Made by a program: the position numbers and the translations under genes
Origin: CBDEGK01 sp965237855
Lineage (GTDB): Bacteria; Pseudomonadota; Gammaproteobacteria; Pseudomonadales; Halieaceae
Reading direction: 5' to 3'
Length of the DNA stretch: 64,000 bases
Assembly: GCA_965237855.1 (NCBI GenBank)
Contig: CBDEGK010000008.1
Span: 124,001-188,000 of the forward strand
The notes under the pieces: model-generated
Told to the model about the DNA's origin: nothing
The model's database searches: none
The model's input: the letters and a program-made list of their open reading frames with translations, nothing else
Shown: positions 34,634-44,509 of the stretch, piece after piece
Position numbering within the stretch: the first letter of the stretch is position 1
Layout of the letters: each line of letters begins with the position of its first letter

Positions 34634-35082
34634 GCTTTTACCAACTCGTCGAATAGGGCTGGCGAGACGCGGCCGTACAGTTCGTCGTCGACCCGCATGG
34701 CGGGCGCGCAGGCACACAGGCCCAGGCAGTAGACCGATTCCAGGCTGATACTGCCGTCGGCGCGGATTTCCTCGAAATCGATACCCAGCATCTCGCGGGC
34801 ATGGTCTGCCAATTCTCGGCCGCCGATCGAACAACAGGCCTCGGCCCGGCATACCTGGATACGTTTGCGACCCGCTGGCTGTTGCCTGAAATCTCGGTAA
34901 AAGGTGATAACCCCGTGCACCTCGGCCCGGGACAGATTCAGCACCCGGGCGACCACAAGTACCGCGTCTTCAGGGACGTAACCGAATTGCTCCTGCAATT
35001 CATGCAGCACCGGCAGCAGTGCACCTTCCAGGCCTGCCAGGGAGCGGGCGATTGTTTCGTATTGGACACTGTTGTCACTCAT
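34630..35082 (-). CDS. fdsG: Formate dehydrogenase gamma subunit, [2Fe-2S]
   Basis: 150 residues, NuoE-like. Family marks are GALLPVLHELQEQFGYVP, VHGVITFYRDFRQ, and four cysteines for a [2Fe-2S] centre (VCRAEAC and YCLGLCACAP). It forms the diaphorase part with FdsB. Both ends overlap neighbours by four bases. Confidence 0.95.
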   Translation of the reverse strand: MSDNSVQYETIARSLAGLEGALLPVLHELQEQFGYVPEDAVLVVARVLNLSRAEVHGVITFYRDFRQQPAGRKRIQVCRAEACCSIGGRELADHAREMLGIDFEEIRADGSISLESVYCLGLCACAPAMRVDDELYGRVSPALFDELVKA

Positions 35083-35918
35083 GGTAGTTCGATTCGCTCC
35101 TGGCCCGCGTATATATTGAAGCGGCCGTCCCGCATGAAACCCACCAGGGTCATATTATATTCCTCGGCGAACTCGACTGCGAGGCTGGATGGCGCGCCAA
35201 CAGCAGCCAGCATCGGTATGCGGGCCATGAGCGCTTTTTGCATCAGCTCAAAACTGGCGCGACCGCTGACGAATACTCCAGCATTCGTGTCCGGATGACT
35301 AAGCCGGTAGCCGCAGACTTTGTCCATGGCGTTGTGGCGGCCGACATCCTCCCGCAGACACAGGGGATTGCCCTGCGTATCGAACAGGGCCGCGGCATGT
35401 AAACCGCCGGTTTCCAGGAACAGCCGTTGGTCCCCACGCAGCCTCTCGGTGAGCCGGTGTAAGCAGTCGTGAGAAATATGAAAATCATCCCCGACTATGG
35501 CTTCGGCGCCAACCGCTTCCAGGGCCTCCAGGGAGGCCTTGCCGCAGACGCCACAGCTGGAGCTGGTATAAAAATGACGCTGCAAACGGTCCAGGTCTAC
35601 CTCGAGACCCGGCTGTAAGGCGACGTTAATGACGTTGCTGGTGTTGCCCTTTAGCACTTCGGTGCCCGTGTGATCACAGCTCAATACTTCGTTCATCTGT
35701 CCAATAATGCCCTCGCCGGCAAGAAAACCCAGCGCCAATTCCCGGTCGTGTCCCGGTGTGCGCATAGTTATAGCAAGACTTTGCCATTGCATGACTCCTT
35801 CCCGATAGGATTGCAGACGTATTTCCATGGGCTCTTCCACCGCCAGCTGGTCGCGCTGGGGGCTAACACCCGCTTCGGTGACTGCGAGAATTTCTGTAGG
35901 GACTATGGAATCGGCCAT
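35079..35918 (-). CDS. fdhD: Formate dehydrogenase accessory sulfurtransferase FdhD
   Basis: 279 residues from ATG 35918. FdhD transfers sulfur to the molybdenum cofactor of formate dehydrogenase. The conserved double cysteine is present in SSSCGVCGK (about residue 118), with VGRHNAMDKVCG, FVSGRASFEL and EFAEEYNMTLVGF further on. It is the first gene of the operon, whereas in several other bacteria it sits between fdsA and fdsD. The start is only 31 bases from the divergent transporter gene, so the promoters overlap. Confidence 0.94.
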   Translation of the reverse strand: MADSIVPTEILAVTEAGVSPQRDQLAVEEPMEIRLQSYREGVMQWQSLAITMRTPGHDRELALGFLAGEGIIGQMNEVLSCDHTGTEVLKGNTSNVINVALQPGLEVDLDRLQRHFYTSSSCGVCGKASLEALEAVGAEAIVGDDFHISHDCLHRLTERLRGDQRLFLETGGLHAAALFDTQGNPLCLREDVGRHNAMDKVCGYRLSHPDTNAGVFVSGRASFELMQKALMARIPMLAAVGAPSSLAVEFAEEYNMTLVGFMRDGRFNIYAGQERIELP

Positions 35919-35949
35919 GCAGCGCATTCTACTGTATGATGCGCCACCC

Positions 35950-36906
35950 ATGTACTCCCACATGTACTACGGATGGTTTATCTCCGCGCTGGCGGTAACC
36001 GGCCCAACTTACTTGTGGTTACTCGGAGGCGCCACGGCCCGCCGACTGGGTTGGGTTGATCAACAGCTGGTTGAACTTTCTGCGCAAATAAGTTTCCGCC
36101 TGGGTATGCCGGTGGTGTTGTTCTTCGGCGCCTCGCGGGTGGATTATTCCAGCCTGCTGCAGTCGCGCTACCTGTTGGCGGGCATTGCTGCGACATTGGT
36201 GGTGGCTGCATTGGCTCAAGCCTGGGGCGGCCTGCGCAAATTCTCAACCCGCGAGCGCAGCATCTTCGTGCAGGGCAGCTTTCGATCCAACCTGGGCATT
36301 GTCGGTATCGCCCTGTGTGCCAGTGCTTACGGAGAGGAAGGGCTGGCGCTGGCGGCACTGCCGGTGGCAGTGTTGACGATTCTCTACAATATTATTGCCG
36401 TAGTCGTCCTCAACCGGGCGCATCAACGCGACAGCGAACCGTTGGCGGTACTGTTGGGCATTGCGCGCAATCCACTGATTATTGGCATTGGCCTGGGTGT
36501 GCTGGTGTCGGTGTTCGACGTTACGCTGCCGATGCGGGTCTATCAACTGGGGCAGGTCATTGCCAGTGTGGTCTTGCCCGTCGCGTTGCTGACCATTGGT
36601 GCCCCGTTGAGTTTGAAAGTACTGCGCGAGAGCGGGGCGATTACCCTGGACACCGTGGCCTGGCGCCATCTTGTCTCCCCCCTGTTGGGGGTCTTGATCG
36701 CCATCCTGTTCGGGGTATACGGTCCCGAGCTGGGAGTTCTGTTCCTGCTGTTGTCTTCACCCGTTGCCGCTGCAAGTTTCGTGATGGTGGTGGCGGTAGG
36801 GGGCAATGGACCACTGGCGGCCAACCTGATCTTGGTATCCACGCTGGTGTCTGGCATCAGCACAACCCTGGGTTTTGCCTTGCTGAATGGCCTGGGCCTA
36901 GTTTAG
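35950..36906 (+). CDS. AEC-family transporter
   Basis: 318 residues from ATG 35950 with about ten membrane helices in two halves, the pattern of the auxin efflux carrier family (for example SFRSNLGIVGIALC and VLPVALLTIGAPLSL). Members export or import small organic acids. Being divergent from the formate dehydrogenase operon it might move formate or a related acid, but this is a guess from position. TATGAT, a possible -10, lies just before the start. The 3' end overlaps the convergent glpD by nine bases. Confidence 0.85.
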   Translation: MYSHMYYGWFISALAVTGPTYLWLLGGATARRLGWVDQQLVELSAQISFRLGMPVVLFFGASRVDYSSLLQSRYLLAGIAATLVVAALAQAWGGLRKFSTRERSIFVQGSFRSNLGIVGIALCASAYGEEGLALAALPVAVLTILYNIIAVVVLNRAHQRDSEPLAVLLGIARNPLIIGIGLGVLVSVFDVTLPMRVYQLGQVIASVVLPVALLTIGAPLSLKVLRESGAITLDTVAWRHLVSPLLGVLIAILFGVYGPELGVLFLLLSSPVAAASFVMVVAVGGNGPLAANLILVSTLVSGISTTLGFALLNGLGLV

Positions 36907-38508
36907 GGCCGCCAGGTATTCCGTGAGTTTCGCCTCTGCCTCGGCACCGAACAGGATTTCACAAGCTTCGCGAAGACCCGGTGCCTGGCGAATCTCATCA
37001 TTGCGCACCACCAGTTCAATCTTGGAGCGCCGCCGCATGAAATCTTCCAGCTTGACGATCATTTCCCGCCGCGCCGCCAGTTCAATTTCACAGCGGGTGT
37101 ATTCTGCGTTTTCTATGAGCAACTTCACCTGCGATTTATCTTCGCGAATTCGTTCCAGCAGGCCGAAGGCTGTTTCGCCGTAGCGACGCCAGAAACGCTC
37201 CGACAGTGGTTCGGAGGAGGAGGGATCGGTCATCGCATCGAGGTTCATCAAGTTGGCCTGGTGCATAAAGTCCTCGCGGATTGCTGCAACCGGTTCGCCG
37301 TACCAGACCTGGTCGGGGTAGGGTAGCTGTAGACCGAAGCTCTGTACCAGCTGGGCGATCTCGTCACCCACATTGATGCAGTCGGTAAGCTTGCCACCAA
37401 AGATGCTGATGTGTCGCTTGCCGGTGTCGACATCCAGTTCATGTTTGCGCGACAGCTCTACCCAGTCAGCCAGGGAGCCGGTGTCGGTAACCACCAGCGG
37501 GCGCACGCCGGCCCGCTCGGCAATAATATCCGCCTCGGTCAGCGGCGGGTCCAGGTCCAACAGGGCGTTGGCGTTCTCCAGTACAAAGCTGCGGTCTGCC
37601 TCGGTGACCCCGACCTCGGGTTCGTGTACCTGGTCATCGGTGGTGCCAATGCAGGTTTTTGGGCCCATGGGTATGAGGAAAAACAGTCGGCCATCGCTGG
37701 CGAAAAAAGTCAGCACGCGCTTGTTGTCGGTCACCTGCGGCACCACCAGGTGCACGCCCTTGGAGAACACGTGGTGGTGCCGTGTTGCGATACGGTTGGA
37801 TTCATTGCATTGGTCCGCCCAGGGACCCGCGGCATTGATCAGTACCTTGGAGTAGATGCTGAAGGTCGAACCATCGATTGCATCCCTGGCCTGGGTGATC
37901 CAGCCGCCATCGCGCCGTTCGCTCGAATCTGCTCCGAGGTAGTTGGCAGCGATACAGCCGTAGCTGAGGCTCTTGCGGATAAAATTGAAAACAAAGCGGG
38001 CGTCGTTGTCATGGAGATAGCAATCGGAGTATTCCAGGCCGCCGGCGGCATTTTCGGTGTTGATGATCGGCTCGGCTCTCTCCAATCCGGCGGCGGTTAT
38101 AAAACGAGGCGCACGGGTGGCGAAGCGGCCCATGACCCAGTACAGCAAACTGCCCAGGTAGACGAAGAAGGACCACATGCGGAAGCCCTTGGCGATGGTG
38201 GTAAAGAAGCGTATTTCTTTCACCGTCGAGGGGTAGGCCCGCATCAGCAAGTTGCGCGACTGGCACAGCTTGTTGACCAGCAGGAACTCCAGGCTCTCCA
38301 GGTACTTGATGCCACCCCAGGCCAGGTTGGAGGAATTGGAACTGGCCCCGCCGGCAAAATCACCGCGATCAATCAGTGCGACTTTCAGACCGCGCGCTGA
38401 CAGCGAGGCTGCCGAGACGGCGCCGTTGATACCACCACCGATAATGAGTACATCAAAGCGTTGCTGTCGAAGCTTGTCGAGATTGCTCTGGCGTAGTTTG
38501 TTGCTCAC
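36898..38508 (-). CDS. glpD: Glycerol-3-phosphate dehydrogenase, FAD-dependent
   Basis: 536 residues. It oxidises glycerol 3-phosphate to dihydroxyacetone phosphate, passing electrons to quinone at the membrane. The N-terminal FAD fold is DVLIIGGGINGAVSAASLSA, then LIDRGDFAGGASSNSSNLAWGG. The C-terminal extension (about residues 390-536) is shared with GlpD proteins. Glycerol kinase lies 4.5 kb away on the other strand. It overlaps the thioesterase gene by four bases (ATGA). Confidence 0.93.
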   Translation of the reverse strand: MSNKLRQSNLDKLRQQRFDVLIIGGGINGAVSAASLSARGLKVALIDRGDFAGGASSNSSNLAWGGIKYLESLEFLLVNKLCQSRNLLMRAYPSTVKEIRFFTTIAKGFRMWSFFVYLGSLLYWVMGRFATRAPRFITAAGLERAEPIINTENAAGGLEYSDCYLHDNDARFVFNFIRKSLSYGCIAANYLGADSSERRDGGWITQARDAIDGSTFSIYSKVLINAAGPWADQCNESNRIATRHHHVFSKGVHLVVPQVTDNKRVLTFFASDGRLFFLIPMGPKTCIGTTDDQVHEPEVGVTEADRSFVLENANALLDLDPPLTEADIIAERAGVRPLVVTDTGSLADWVELSRKHELDVDTGKRHISIFGGKLTDCINVGDEIAQLVQSFGLQLPYPDQVWYGEPVAAIREDFMHQANLMNLDAMTDPSSSEPLSERFWRRYGETAFGLLERIREDKSQVKLLIENAEYTRCEIELAARREMIVKLEDFMRRRSKIELVVRNDEIRQAPGLREACEILFGAEAEAKLTEYLAALN

Positions 38509-38984
38509 CGGCGAATACCGAGTTTGCGCCCCACGCCTTCAATCGGCTCCGCCGCTGCTGCGTGTTCCAGCTCGAGCTGAAAGCTGGCCATGAGTTCCTC
38601 ACTGAAGGAGCTACCGCGCCGGGTTTCCATATCGATATACATGGTCAGGCATTCGTTGGTGGCAGCCAGGTAGTCCTTGTCGACGTTGTACATGCAATGA
38701 AAGTAATGCAGTCGCTTGTGATCATAGTCGACTAAACGTGTAGTGAAGCGCAAGCTATCCCCCTCGAATACCTCGCGCAGGAAATCGATGTTACTGCCCA
38801 GGGTAAAGGTGGAATTGTTAGTACTTTGCTTGTGTTCTTCGCCAATTCCCAGATAATCAAAAAATCCATCGGTGGCAATTTCGTCGAAGGCCACCAGGTA
38901 GTAACCCATATTCATATGACCGTTATAATCAATCCAATGTGGTTGAACAATGCTGCTGGCAGTAAAAAGAATGCTGTCGCTCAT
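38505..38984 (-). CDS. Acyl-CoA thioesterase, hot-dog fold
   Basis: 159 residues with a 4-hydroxybenzoyl-CoA-thioesterase-like pattern: PHWIDYNGHMNMGYYLVAFD (Asp and hot-dog helix), then LGSNIDFLREVFEGDSLRF. It releases free acid from a CoA ester, substrate unknown. It starts an operon with glpD and is divergent from the CoA transferase gene across an AT-rich 67-base gap. Confidence 0.9.
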   Translation of the reverse strand: MSDSILFTASSIVQPHWIDYNGHMNMGYYLVAFDEIATDGFFDYLGIGEEHKQSTNNSTFTLGSNIDFLREVFEGDSLRFTTRLVDYDHKRLHYFHCMYNVDKDYLAATNECLTMYIDMETRRGSSFSEELMASFQLELEHAAAAEPIEGVGRKLGIRR

Positions 38985-39051
38985 GGTGATAAAAATCTCT
39001 ATAAAACATGATGTTATATGTATAAGTTAATTAATATTCGAAGGAATGACT

Positions 39052-40251
39052 ATGTCCGCTGATACATCAGCCCGCCCCCTCGACGGAATCCGGGTAATCG
39101 AACTGGGTCAACTATTGGCGGGCCCGTTTACCGGCACCATATTGGGCTATTTTGGCGCCGAGGTCATCAAGGTTGAGCCACCGGGCAAGGGCGACCCGAT
39201 TCGCGGCTGGCGTATTGTCGAAGATGGTACTGCACACTGGTATCGCAGCCTCGGCCGTAACAAGAAGAGCGTGACCCTCGATCTCAAAACCGAGCGCGGT
39301 CGCGAGCTGGTGAAGGAACTGCTGAAAACCGCAGACGTGGTGGTGGAGAATTTCCGGCCCGGGGTGATTGAGAAGTGGGGCCTGGGTCCCGATGATATGA
39401 AAGAACTCAATCCCGGCCTGATTTACGCGCGTATTTCCGGCTATGGCCAGACCGGCCCCTACAGTCACAAGCCGGGCTACGCCTCGGTGACCGAAGGTTT
39501 CTCCGGTTTTCGCTACCTCAATGGCTTCCCCGGTGAACCGCCGGTACGCCCCAATCTCAGCACCGGTGACACCCTGTCCGGTATACATGCCGCCCTGGGT
39601 GTTTGCCTGGCCCTGTTGCAGCGCAACAAGTCGGAACAACACGAGGGACAGGTGGTGGACATTGCCCTGTACGAGTCCATGTTCAACCTGATGGAAGGGG
39701 TGGTGCCCGAGTATTCCGGCGCCGGCGCCATTCGCGGCGCTTCCGGCACCACAGTAACCGGTATCGTACCGACCAACACCTACACCTGTGGTGACGGCAA
39801 GTTCGTTGTCATTGGTGGTAACGGCGATGCGATCTACAAGCGATTGATGATGGCTACTGGCTACCCCGAGTTGGCCGAGCACCCGGAGATGCAAGATAAC
39901 GAGGGACGGGTTCAGCACGAACCCACCATCGACAAGGCATTGTCAGACTGGTGTGCCTTACACCCGGCCCAGCACGTCATTGATACCCTTGAAGCAGAGC
40001 GGGTACCGGTAGGCTTGATCTACAACGTCGAAGACCAGTTTAACGATCCCCATTATCAAGCCCGGGGCATGTTCGAACAGGTGGATATCAACGGTAAGAC
40101 GCTGGATATCCCCGCGATTACCCCGATCCTGAGCGGCACCCCCGGTCGCACTGACTGGCCCGGTGGGCCAGTGGGGGAGCATAACCAGGAAATTCTGGGC
40201 GGGATTTTGGGTCTCTCAGATGAGGAAATTACTTCCCTAACATCGTCCTAG
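39052..40251 (+). CDS. CaiB/BaiF family CoA transferase
   Basis: 399 residues from ATG 39052; AAGGA lies six bases upstream of it and abuts the earlier ATG at 39046. Class III CoA-transferase marks: VIELGQLLAGPFTGTILGYF, KVEPPGKGDPIRGW, LDLKTERGRELVKELL, and a catalytic Asp in QVVDIALYESMF (about residue 201). It moves CoA between carboxylic acids. Its 3' end overlaps the convergent acyl-CoA dehydrogenase by 23 bases. Confidence 0.93.
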   Translation: MSADTSARPLDGIRVIELGQLLAGPFTGTILGYFGAEVIKVEPPGKGDPIRGWRIVEDGTAHWYRSLGRNKKSVTLDLKTERGRELVKELLKTADVVVENFRPGVIEKWGLGPDDMKELNPGLIYARISGYGQTGPYSHKPGYASVTEGFSGFRYLNGFPGEPPVRPNLSTGDTLSGIHAALGVCLALLQRNKSEQHEGQVVDIALYESMFNLMEGVVPEYSGAGAIRGASGTTVTGIVPTNTYTCGDGKFVVIGGNGDAIYKRLMMATGYPELAEHPEMQDNEGRVQHEPTIDKALSDWCALHPAQHVIDTLEAERVPVGLIYNVEDQFNDPHYQARGMFEQVDINGKTLDIPAITPILSGTPGRTDWPGGPVGEHNQEILGGILGLSDEEITSLTSS

Positions 40252-41380
40252 CAACCAGGTCGCGCATGATTTCCGAGGTGCCGCCGTAGATGCGGCGAAT
40301 GCGGGCGTCGGTATAGAAGCGCGAGATCGGGTACTCGGCGGTGTAGCCGTAGCCGCCAAATAATTGCAGGCACTCATCCACCGCCCGGCTGCACATTTCC
40401 GTTGAGGCCAGTTTCAGTATCGCCGCATCGTCGGTCGTCATCTCGCCGCGGGAATAGTCATTGGCGCAACGCTCATAGAAAGCGCGGTTGATGGTGATGT
40501 CGGTTTTTACATCTGCCAACTTGAAGCGGGTGTTCTGGAAACTGGCGATGCTGCTGCCAAAGGCCTTGCGTTCTTTCACGTAATCCACCGCCCGGTCCAG
40601 GGCGCCCTCGGCCGCACCGATAGACTCTGCCGCGATACCCAGGCGCTCCCTGGGTAACTCGGTCATCATGATGACAAAGCCTTTATTTTCCTGACCCAGT
40701 AGCGCGTCGGCGGGCAGGCGCACATCAGAAAAAAACAGCTCGGCGGTGTCAGAGGTGTGCTGGCCGATTTTTTCGATTTTCTTGCCGCGCTCAAAGCCGT
40801 CCAGGGAGGCGTCGACCAGGAACAGCGACGTGCCTTTGGCGCCCTTACCCGGATCGGTAATGGCGGCGACGATCACCAGGTCGGCATGTATGCCATTGGT
40901 GATAAATATCTTGGAGCCATTCAATATCCATTCGTCGCCGTCGCGCACCGCGTTGGTGCGGATACTTTGTACATCAGAACCGGCGCCCGGCTCGGTCATG
41001 GCCAGGGCCCCGACCGCCTCGCCGCTGACCATTTTCGGCAGCCATTGCTGCTTCTGTGCATCGCTGCCGAAATTCTTGATATAGGGCGCCACGATATTAG
41101 AGTGGATGCCGTAACCGGAGCAGAAGCCGCCGATGCCCATGCGCGATAATTCCTCGATCATGGCCAGGGTGACGTGAACACTGGTACCTGCACCGCCGTA
41201 TTCCTCGGCTATATCGGGGCACAGCAGGCCAGCGGCGCCGAGCGTGTGCCAAAGTTCGCGCGGCACGATGTGGTTGGCCTCCCACTCCTCGAAATGGGGC
41301 ATGATTTCCTGTTCGAAGGCGCGCCGCGCCATATCCCTAAACAGGGTGAGTTCTTCGCTTTGCATGGCGTCGCCAGACAT
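40229..41380 (-). CDS. Acyl-CoA dehydrogenase
   Basis: 383 residues, the standard length. FAD/substrate segments are visible: ALAMTEPGAGSDVQSI, IFITNGIHADLVIV, GQHTSDTAELFFSDVRLP and the C-terminal IRRIYGGTSEIMRDLVAR. Catalyses alpha,beta-dehydrogenation of an acyl-CoA with electron transfer to ETF. Chain-length preference is not readable. The nearby CoA transferase and thioesterase suggest an acid-degradation set. Confidence 0.94.
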   Translation of the reverse strand: MSGDAMQSEELTLFRDMARRAFEQEIMPHFEEWEANHIVPRELWHTLGAAGLLCPDIAEEYGGAGTSVHVTLAMIEELSRMGIGGFCSGYGIHSNIVAPYIKNFGSDAQKQQWLPKMVSGEAVGALAMTEPGAGSDVQSIRTNAVRDGDEWILNGSKIFITNGIHADLVIVAAITDPGKGAKGTSLFLVDASLDGFERGKKIEKIGQHTSDTAELFFSDVRLPADALLGQENKGFVIMMTELPRERLGIAAESIGAAEGALDRAVDYVKERKAFGSSIASFQNTRFKLADVKTDITINRAFYERCANDYSRGEMTTDDAAILKLASTEMCSRAVDECLQLFGGYGYTAEYPISRFYTDARIRRIYGGTSEIMRDLVARTMLGK

Positions 41381-41563
41381 GGGTTAATCCTCGATTGAAT
41401 TCCTTCAGGGAGCGCCATTCTCCGCCCTTTGCCAGGTGAGCTCAATATCCTTAGAGGACGCTGTTTTGGCCCCTTCGCACCCCAAAAAGACTTGCCTCCG
41501 CCCTGTACTCTGGTATGTTGATTTCCCCCTACTGAATAACAGCTTTTACAGCGGAGAAGTGAC

Positions 41564-42991
41564 ATGCGTGAATACACTCAATTTTATATCAACGGCGAAT
41601 GGGTAGACCCCGATTCCCCCAACAGTTTCGATGTTTTCAACCCGGCCAATGAAGAAGTCTGTGCCCATATATCCCTCGGCAATGCCGCCGATGTGGACAA
41701 GGCAGTTGCCGCTGCCCGCACGGCTTTTGAAAGCTTTGGCTTCAGTAGCCGCGAAGATCGCATCAAGCTGCTGGAGGCTGTGATTGAGGCCTACCAGAAC
41801 AACTACCAGGATATCGCCGAGGCGGTGTCAGAAGAGATGGGTGCACCCACCAAGCTGGCAGTAGAAGCCCAGGCTGGTTCTGGCCTCGGCCACCTGATGC
41901 AGGCGCTGGAAGTCCTCAAGAACTTTGAATTTGAAGAGGGCATGGGCCCGCACCGGGTCTTCAAAGAGCCCATCGGTGTGTGCGGCATGATTACCCCCTG
42001 GAACTGGCCGGTTAACCAGATCGCCTGTAAGGTTGCCCCGGCCCTGGCGGTGGGTTGCACCATGATTCTCAAGCCCAGTGAAGTGGCACCCCTGTCAGGC
42101 TACCTGTTTAGCAAGGTGATGCATGAAGCGGGTGTTCCCGCCGGCGTCTACAACATGATTAATGGCGATGGCCTTGGCGTCGGTACGGCACTGTCCGGCC
42201 ACCCCGGTGTGGACATGATGTCGTTCACCGGCTCCACCCGTGCCGGTTCCCTGGTGGCGCAGAACGCGGCCCCGACCGTGAAGCGCGTAACCCAGGAATT
42301 GGGTGGTAAGTCGCCCAATATCATCCTCGATGATGCGGACCTGGAAGCGGCGGTTACTCGCGGCTTGCTACACATGTACACCAACACCGGCCAATCCTGT
42401 AATGCCCCCAGCCGTATGCTGGTGCCCCGGGACAAGCTGGCCGATGCCGAGGCGATTGCCGCCAAGGTCTCTGCCGGTGTCGTAGTGGGTGATCCCAAGG
42501 CGGAAGGCACGACCATGGGTCCGGTGGTCTCCGAGGTACAGTTCAACAAGATCCAGGGCCTGCTGGAAAAAGGTGTTGAGGAAGGCGCCAAGGTGGTCTG
42601 TGGTGGCCCCGGTCGCCCAGAAGGCCTCGACAAGGGTTACTTCATTCAGCCCACGGTATTCTCCGAGGCCAACAATGAGATGACCATCGCCCGCGAGGAA
42701 ATCTTTGGCCCGGTGTTGACCATGATTCCCTACGACACGGAAGAAGAAGCCATCGCCATCGCCAACGACACGCCCTACGGCCTGGCCGGTTATGTGCAGG
42801 GCGGTGACCTGGATCGGGCTCGCAAAGTGGCATCGCGGATTCGTGCCGGTAACGTCCACCTGAATGGAGCGGCTGCTGGAATGGATGTGCCCTTCGGCGG
42901 TTACAAGCAGTCTGGTAACGGTCGCGAATGGGGTGCCCATGGCTTTACTGATTATCTCGAAATCAAAGCGGTATCTGGCTACGAGAGCTAA
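41564..42991 (+). CDS. NAD(P)-dependent aldehyde dehydrogenase
   Basis: 475 residues, aldehyde dehydrogenase superfamily. Landmarks: ITPWNWPVNQIACKVAPALA, FTGSTRAGSLV, the general-base Glu in TQELGGKSPNIIL (about 249), the catalytic Cys in NTGQSCNAPSRML (about 283), and EEIFGPVLTMI. It oxidises an aldehyde to the acid. GGAGAAG precedes ATG 41564. It is followed nine bases later by glpK. Confidence 0.95.
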   Translation: MREYTQFYINGEWVDPDSPNSFDVFNPANEEVCAHISLGNAADVDKAVAAARTAFESFGFSSREDRIKLLEAVIEAYQNNYQDIAEAVSEEMGAPTKLAVEAQAGSGLGHLMQALEVLKNFEFEEGMGPHRVFKEPIGVCGMITPWNWPVNQIACKVAPALAVGCTMILKPSEVAPLSGYLFSKVMHEAGVPAGVYNMINGDGLGVGTALSGHPGVDMMSFTGSTRAGSLVAQNAAPTVKRVTQELGGKSPNIILDDADLEAAVTRGLLHMYTNTGQSCNAPSRMLVPRDKLADAEAIAAKVSAGVVVGDPKAEGTTMGPVVSEVQFNKIQGLLEKGVEEGAKVVCGGPGRPEGLDKGYFIQPTVFSEANNEMTIAREEIFGPVLTMIPYDTEEEAIAIANDTPYGLAGYVQGGDLDRARKVASRIRAGNVHLNGAAAGMDVPFGGYKQSGNGREWGAHGFTDYLEIKAVSGYES

Positions 42992-43000
42992 GCCGCTGCC

Positions 43001-44494
43001 ATGGCGGCGTATATTCTCGCCATTGACCAGGGCACTACCGGTACCACGATAGCCCTGGTTGATCGGCGTGGCCGCCTGCGCGGCAAGGTCAACTACGAAT
43101 TCCCACAGATATTTCCCCAACCCGGCTGGGTAGAACACAACCCGGCCGACATCTGGAATTCCACCCTCAAAGGCATTCGCACCCTGATGCGCAGGCAACT
43201 GTGCAAGCCCGGTGAAATTGCCGCCATCGGTATTACCAACCAGCGGGAAACAACGGCCCTGTGGCATCGCGACAGTGGCGAAGCCTTGCACAATGCCATC
43301 GTCTGGCAGTGTCGTCGCACCACCGAATTTTGCCAGGATTTGCAAAAACAGGGGCTGGAGGAGAAGGTCCGACGCAAAACCGGGCTGGTGCTGGACCCGT
43401 ACTTTTCGGCCAGTAAATTCCGCTGGCTGTTGCACCATGCAACCGGGGTGAAACGCCTGCTAAAGGCGGGACAGGTGATGGGGGGAACCATCGATTCCTT
43501 CCTGGTGTGGAAGCTCACCGATGGCGCCAGCCATGTCACCGATGTGTCTAATGCCTCACGCACATCGCTGATGAATATCGGCACGGGCAAGTGGGACAAG
43601 GAGTTGCTCGACATTTTCCAGGTGCCACGGCAGATACTGCCAGAGATCGTGCCTTCTTCCGGGGTTATGGGTGTTACCAGTAATGTGCCTGGATTACCCG
43701 ACGGTATTCCCATTGCCGGTATGGCCGGTGACCAGCAGGCGGCATTGTTTGGCCAGGCCTGTTTTAGCCCGGGGGATGCCAAGTGCACCTTCGGAACTGG
43801 CTCCTTTATATTGATGAACACGGGTGACAAACGCCTGAAGAGCAAAGCCGGCGTGTTGACCACGGTGGCCTGGCAGTTGCCCGGCGATAAGAAGCTGACC
43901 TATGCCCTGGAGGGCGGCGCCTTTGTCTGCGGTGCCGCGGTGCAGTGGCTGCGCGACGAACTTCAACTGATCAAGACCGCGCCCGCTATCGAGGCCCTGG
44001 CCGCATCCGTGGCGGACAGTGCTGGTGTTGAATTTGTGCCAGCCCTGGCCGGGCTGGGCGCCCCCTGGTGGGACCCGGATGCCCGCGGCACGATTACCGG
44101 GCTGACCCGCGGAGCCGGTCGAGGCCACATTGCTCGCGCTACCCTGGATGCCATGGCCCTGCAAAATGTGGATATTCTTCAGGCCATGGAGAAAGACCTG
44201 GGTAAGCGCATGAAGCCCTTGCGGGTCGATGGCGGCGCCTGTGCCAACAACCTGCTGATGCAAATTCAGGCGAACGTGTTGGGACGTAAACTCATACGGC
44301 CGGTACTGATTGAAACCACGGTCGCTGGTGCCGCCTACCTGGCGGGCATTGGCGTGGGCTTGTGGTCTGGTAAAAAAGATGTGAGCGCGGTCTGGCAGGC
44401 GGAGCAGGAGTTTGCAGTGCAGATGTCAGCCAAGGCCCGAACGGCGCGGCTGGCTTCATGGCACCAGGCGGTCCAGCGCACGCGGAGTTTCTGA
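43001..44494 (+). CDS. glpK: Glycerol kinase
   Basis: 497 residues. ATP-dependent phosphorylation of glycerol, feeding the glycerol-3-phosphate dehydrogenase encoded nearby. Marks of the FGGY family: ILAIDQGTTGTTIALVDRRG, ITNQRETTALWHRDSGE, FGTGSFILMNTGD, and LRVDGGACANNLLMQIQAN. It sits in a probable transcription unit with the upstream aldehyde dehydrogenase and the downstream flavin-binding protein. Confidence 0.95.
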   Translation: MAAYILAIDQGTTGTTIALVDRRGRLRGKVNYEFPQIFPQPGWVEHNPADIWNSTLKGIRTLMRRQLCKPGEIAAIGITNQRETTALWHRDSGEALHNAIVWQCRRTTEFCQDLQKQGLEEKVRRKTGLVLDPYFSASKFRWLLHHATGVKRLLKAGQVMGGTIDSFLVWKLTDGASHVTDVSNASRTSLMNIGTGKWDKELLDIFQVPRQILPEIVPSSGVMGVTSNVPGLPDGIPIAGMAGDQQAALFGQACFSPGDAKCTFGTGSFILMNTGDKRLKSKAGVLTTVAWQLPGDKKLTYALEGGAFVCGAAVQWLRDELQLIKTAPAIEALAASVADSAGVEFVPALAGLGAPWWDPDARGTITGLTRGAGRGHIARATLDAMALQNVDILQAMEKDLGKRMKPLRVDGGACANNLLMQIQANVLGRKLIRPVLIETTVAGAAYLAGIGVGLWSGKKDVSAVWQAEQEFAVQMSAKARTARLASWHQAVQRTRSF

Positions 44495-44509
44495 CAAGGA
44501 GGTACTTTC

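Noticed and set aside
37411..38400. 329-codon plus-strand frame opposite glpD
   Set aside because: Antisense to GlpD with its FAD motif; the frame lacks a ribosome site or recognisable domain.
41440..41500. TTTTGG/CCAAAA inverted repeat upstream of the aldehyde dehydrogenase
   Set aside because: Short imperfect stem with no clear relation to a promoter or terminator.
42368..43438. 356-codon minus-strand frame across aldehyde dehydrogenase and glpK
   Set aside because: It spans the junction of two clear plus-strand genes and has no domain signature.
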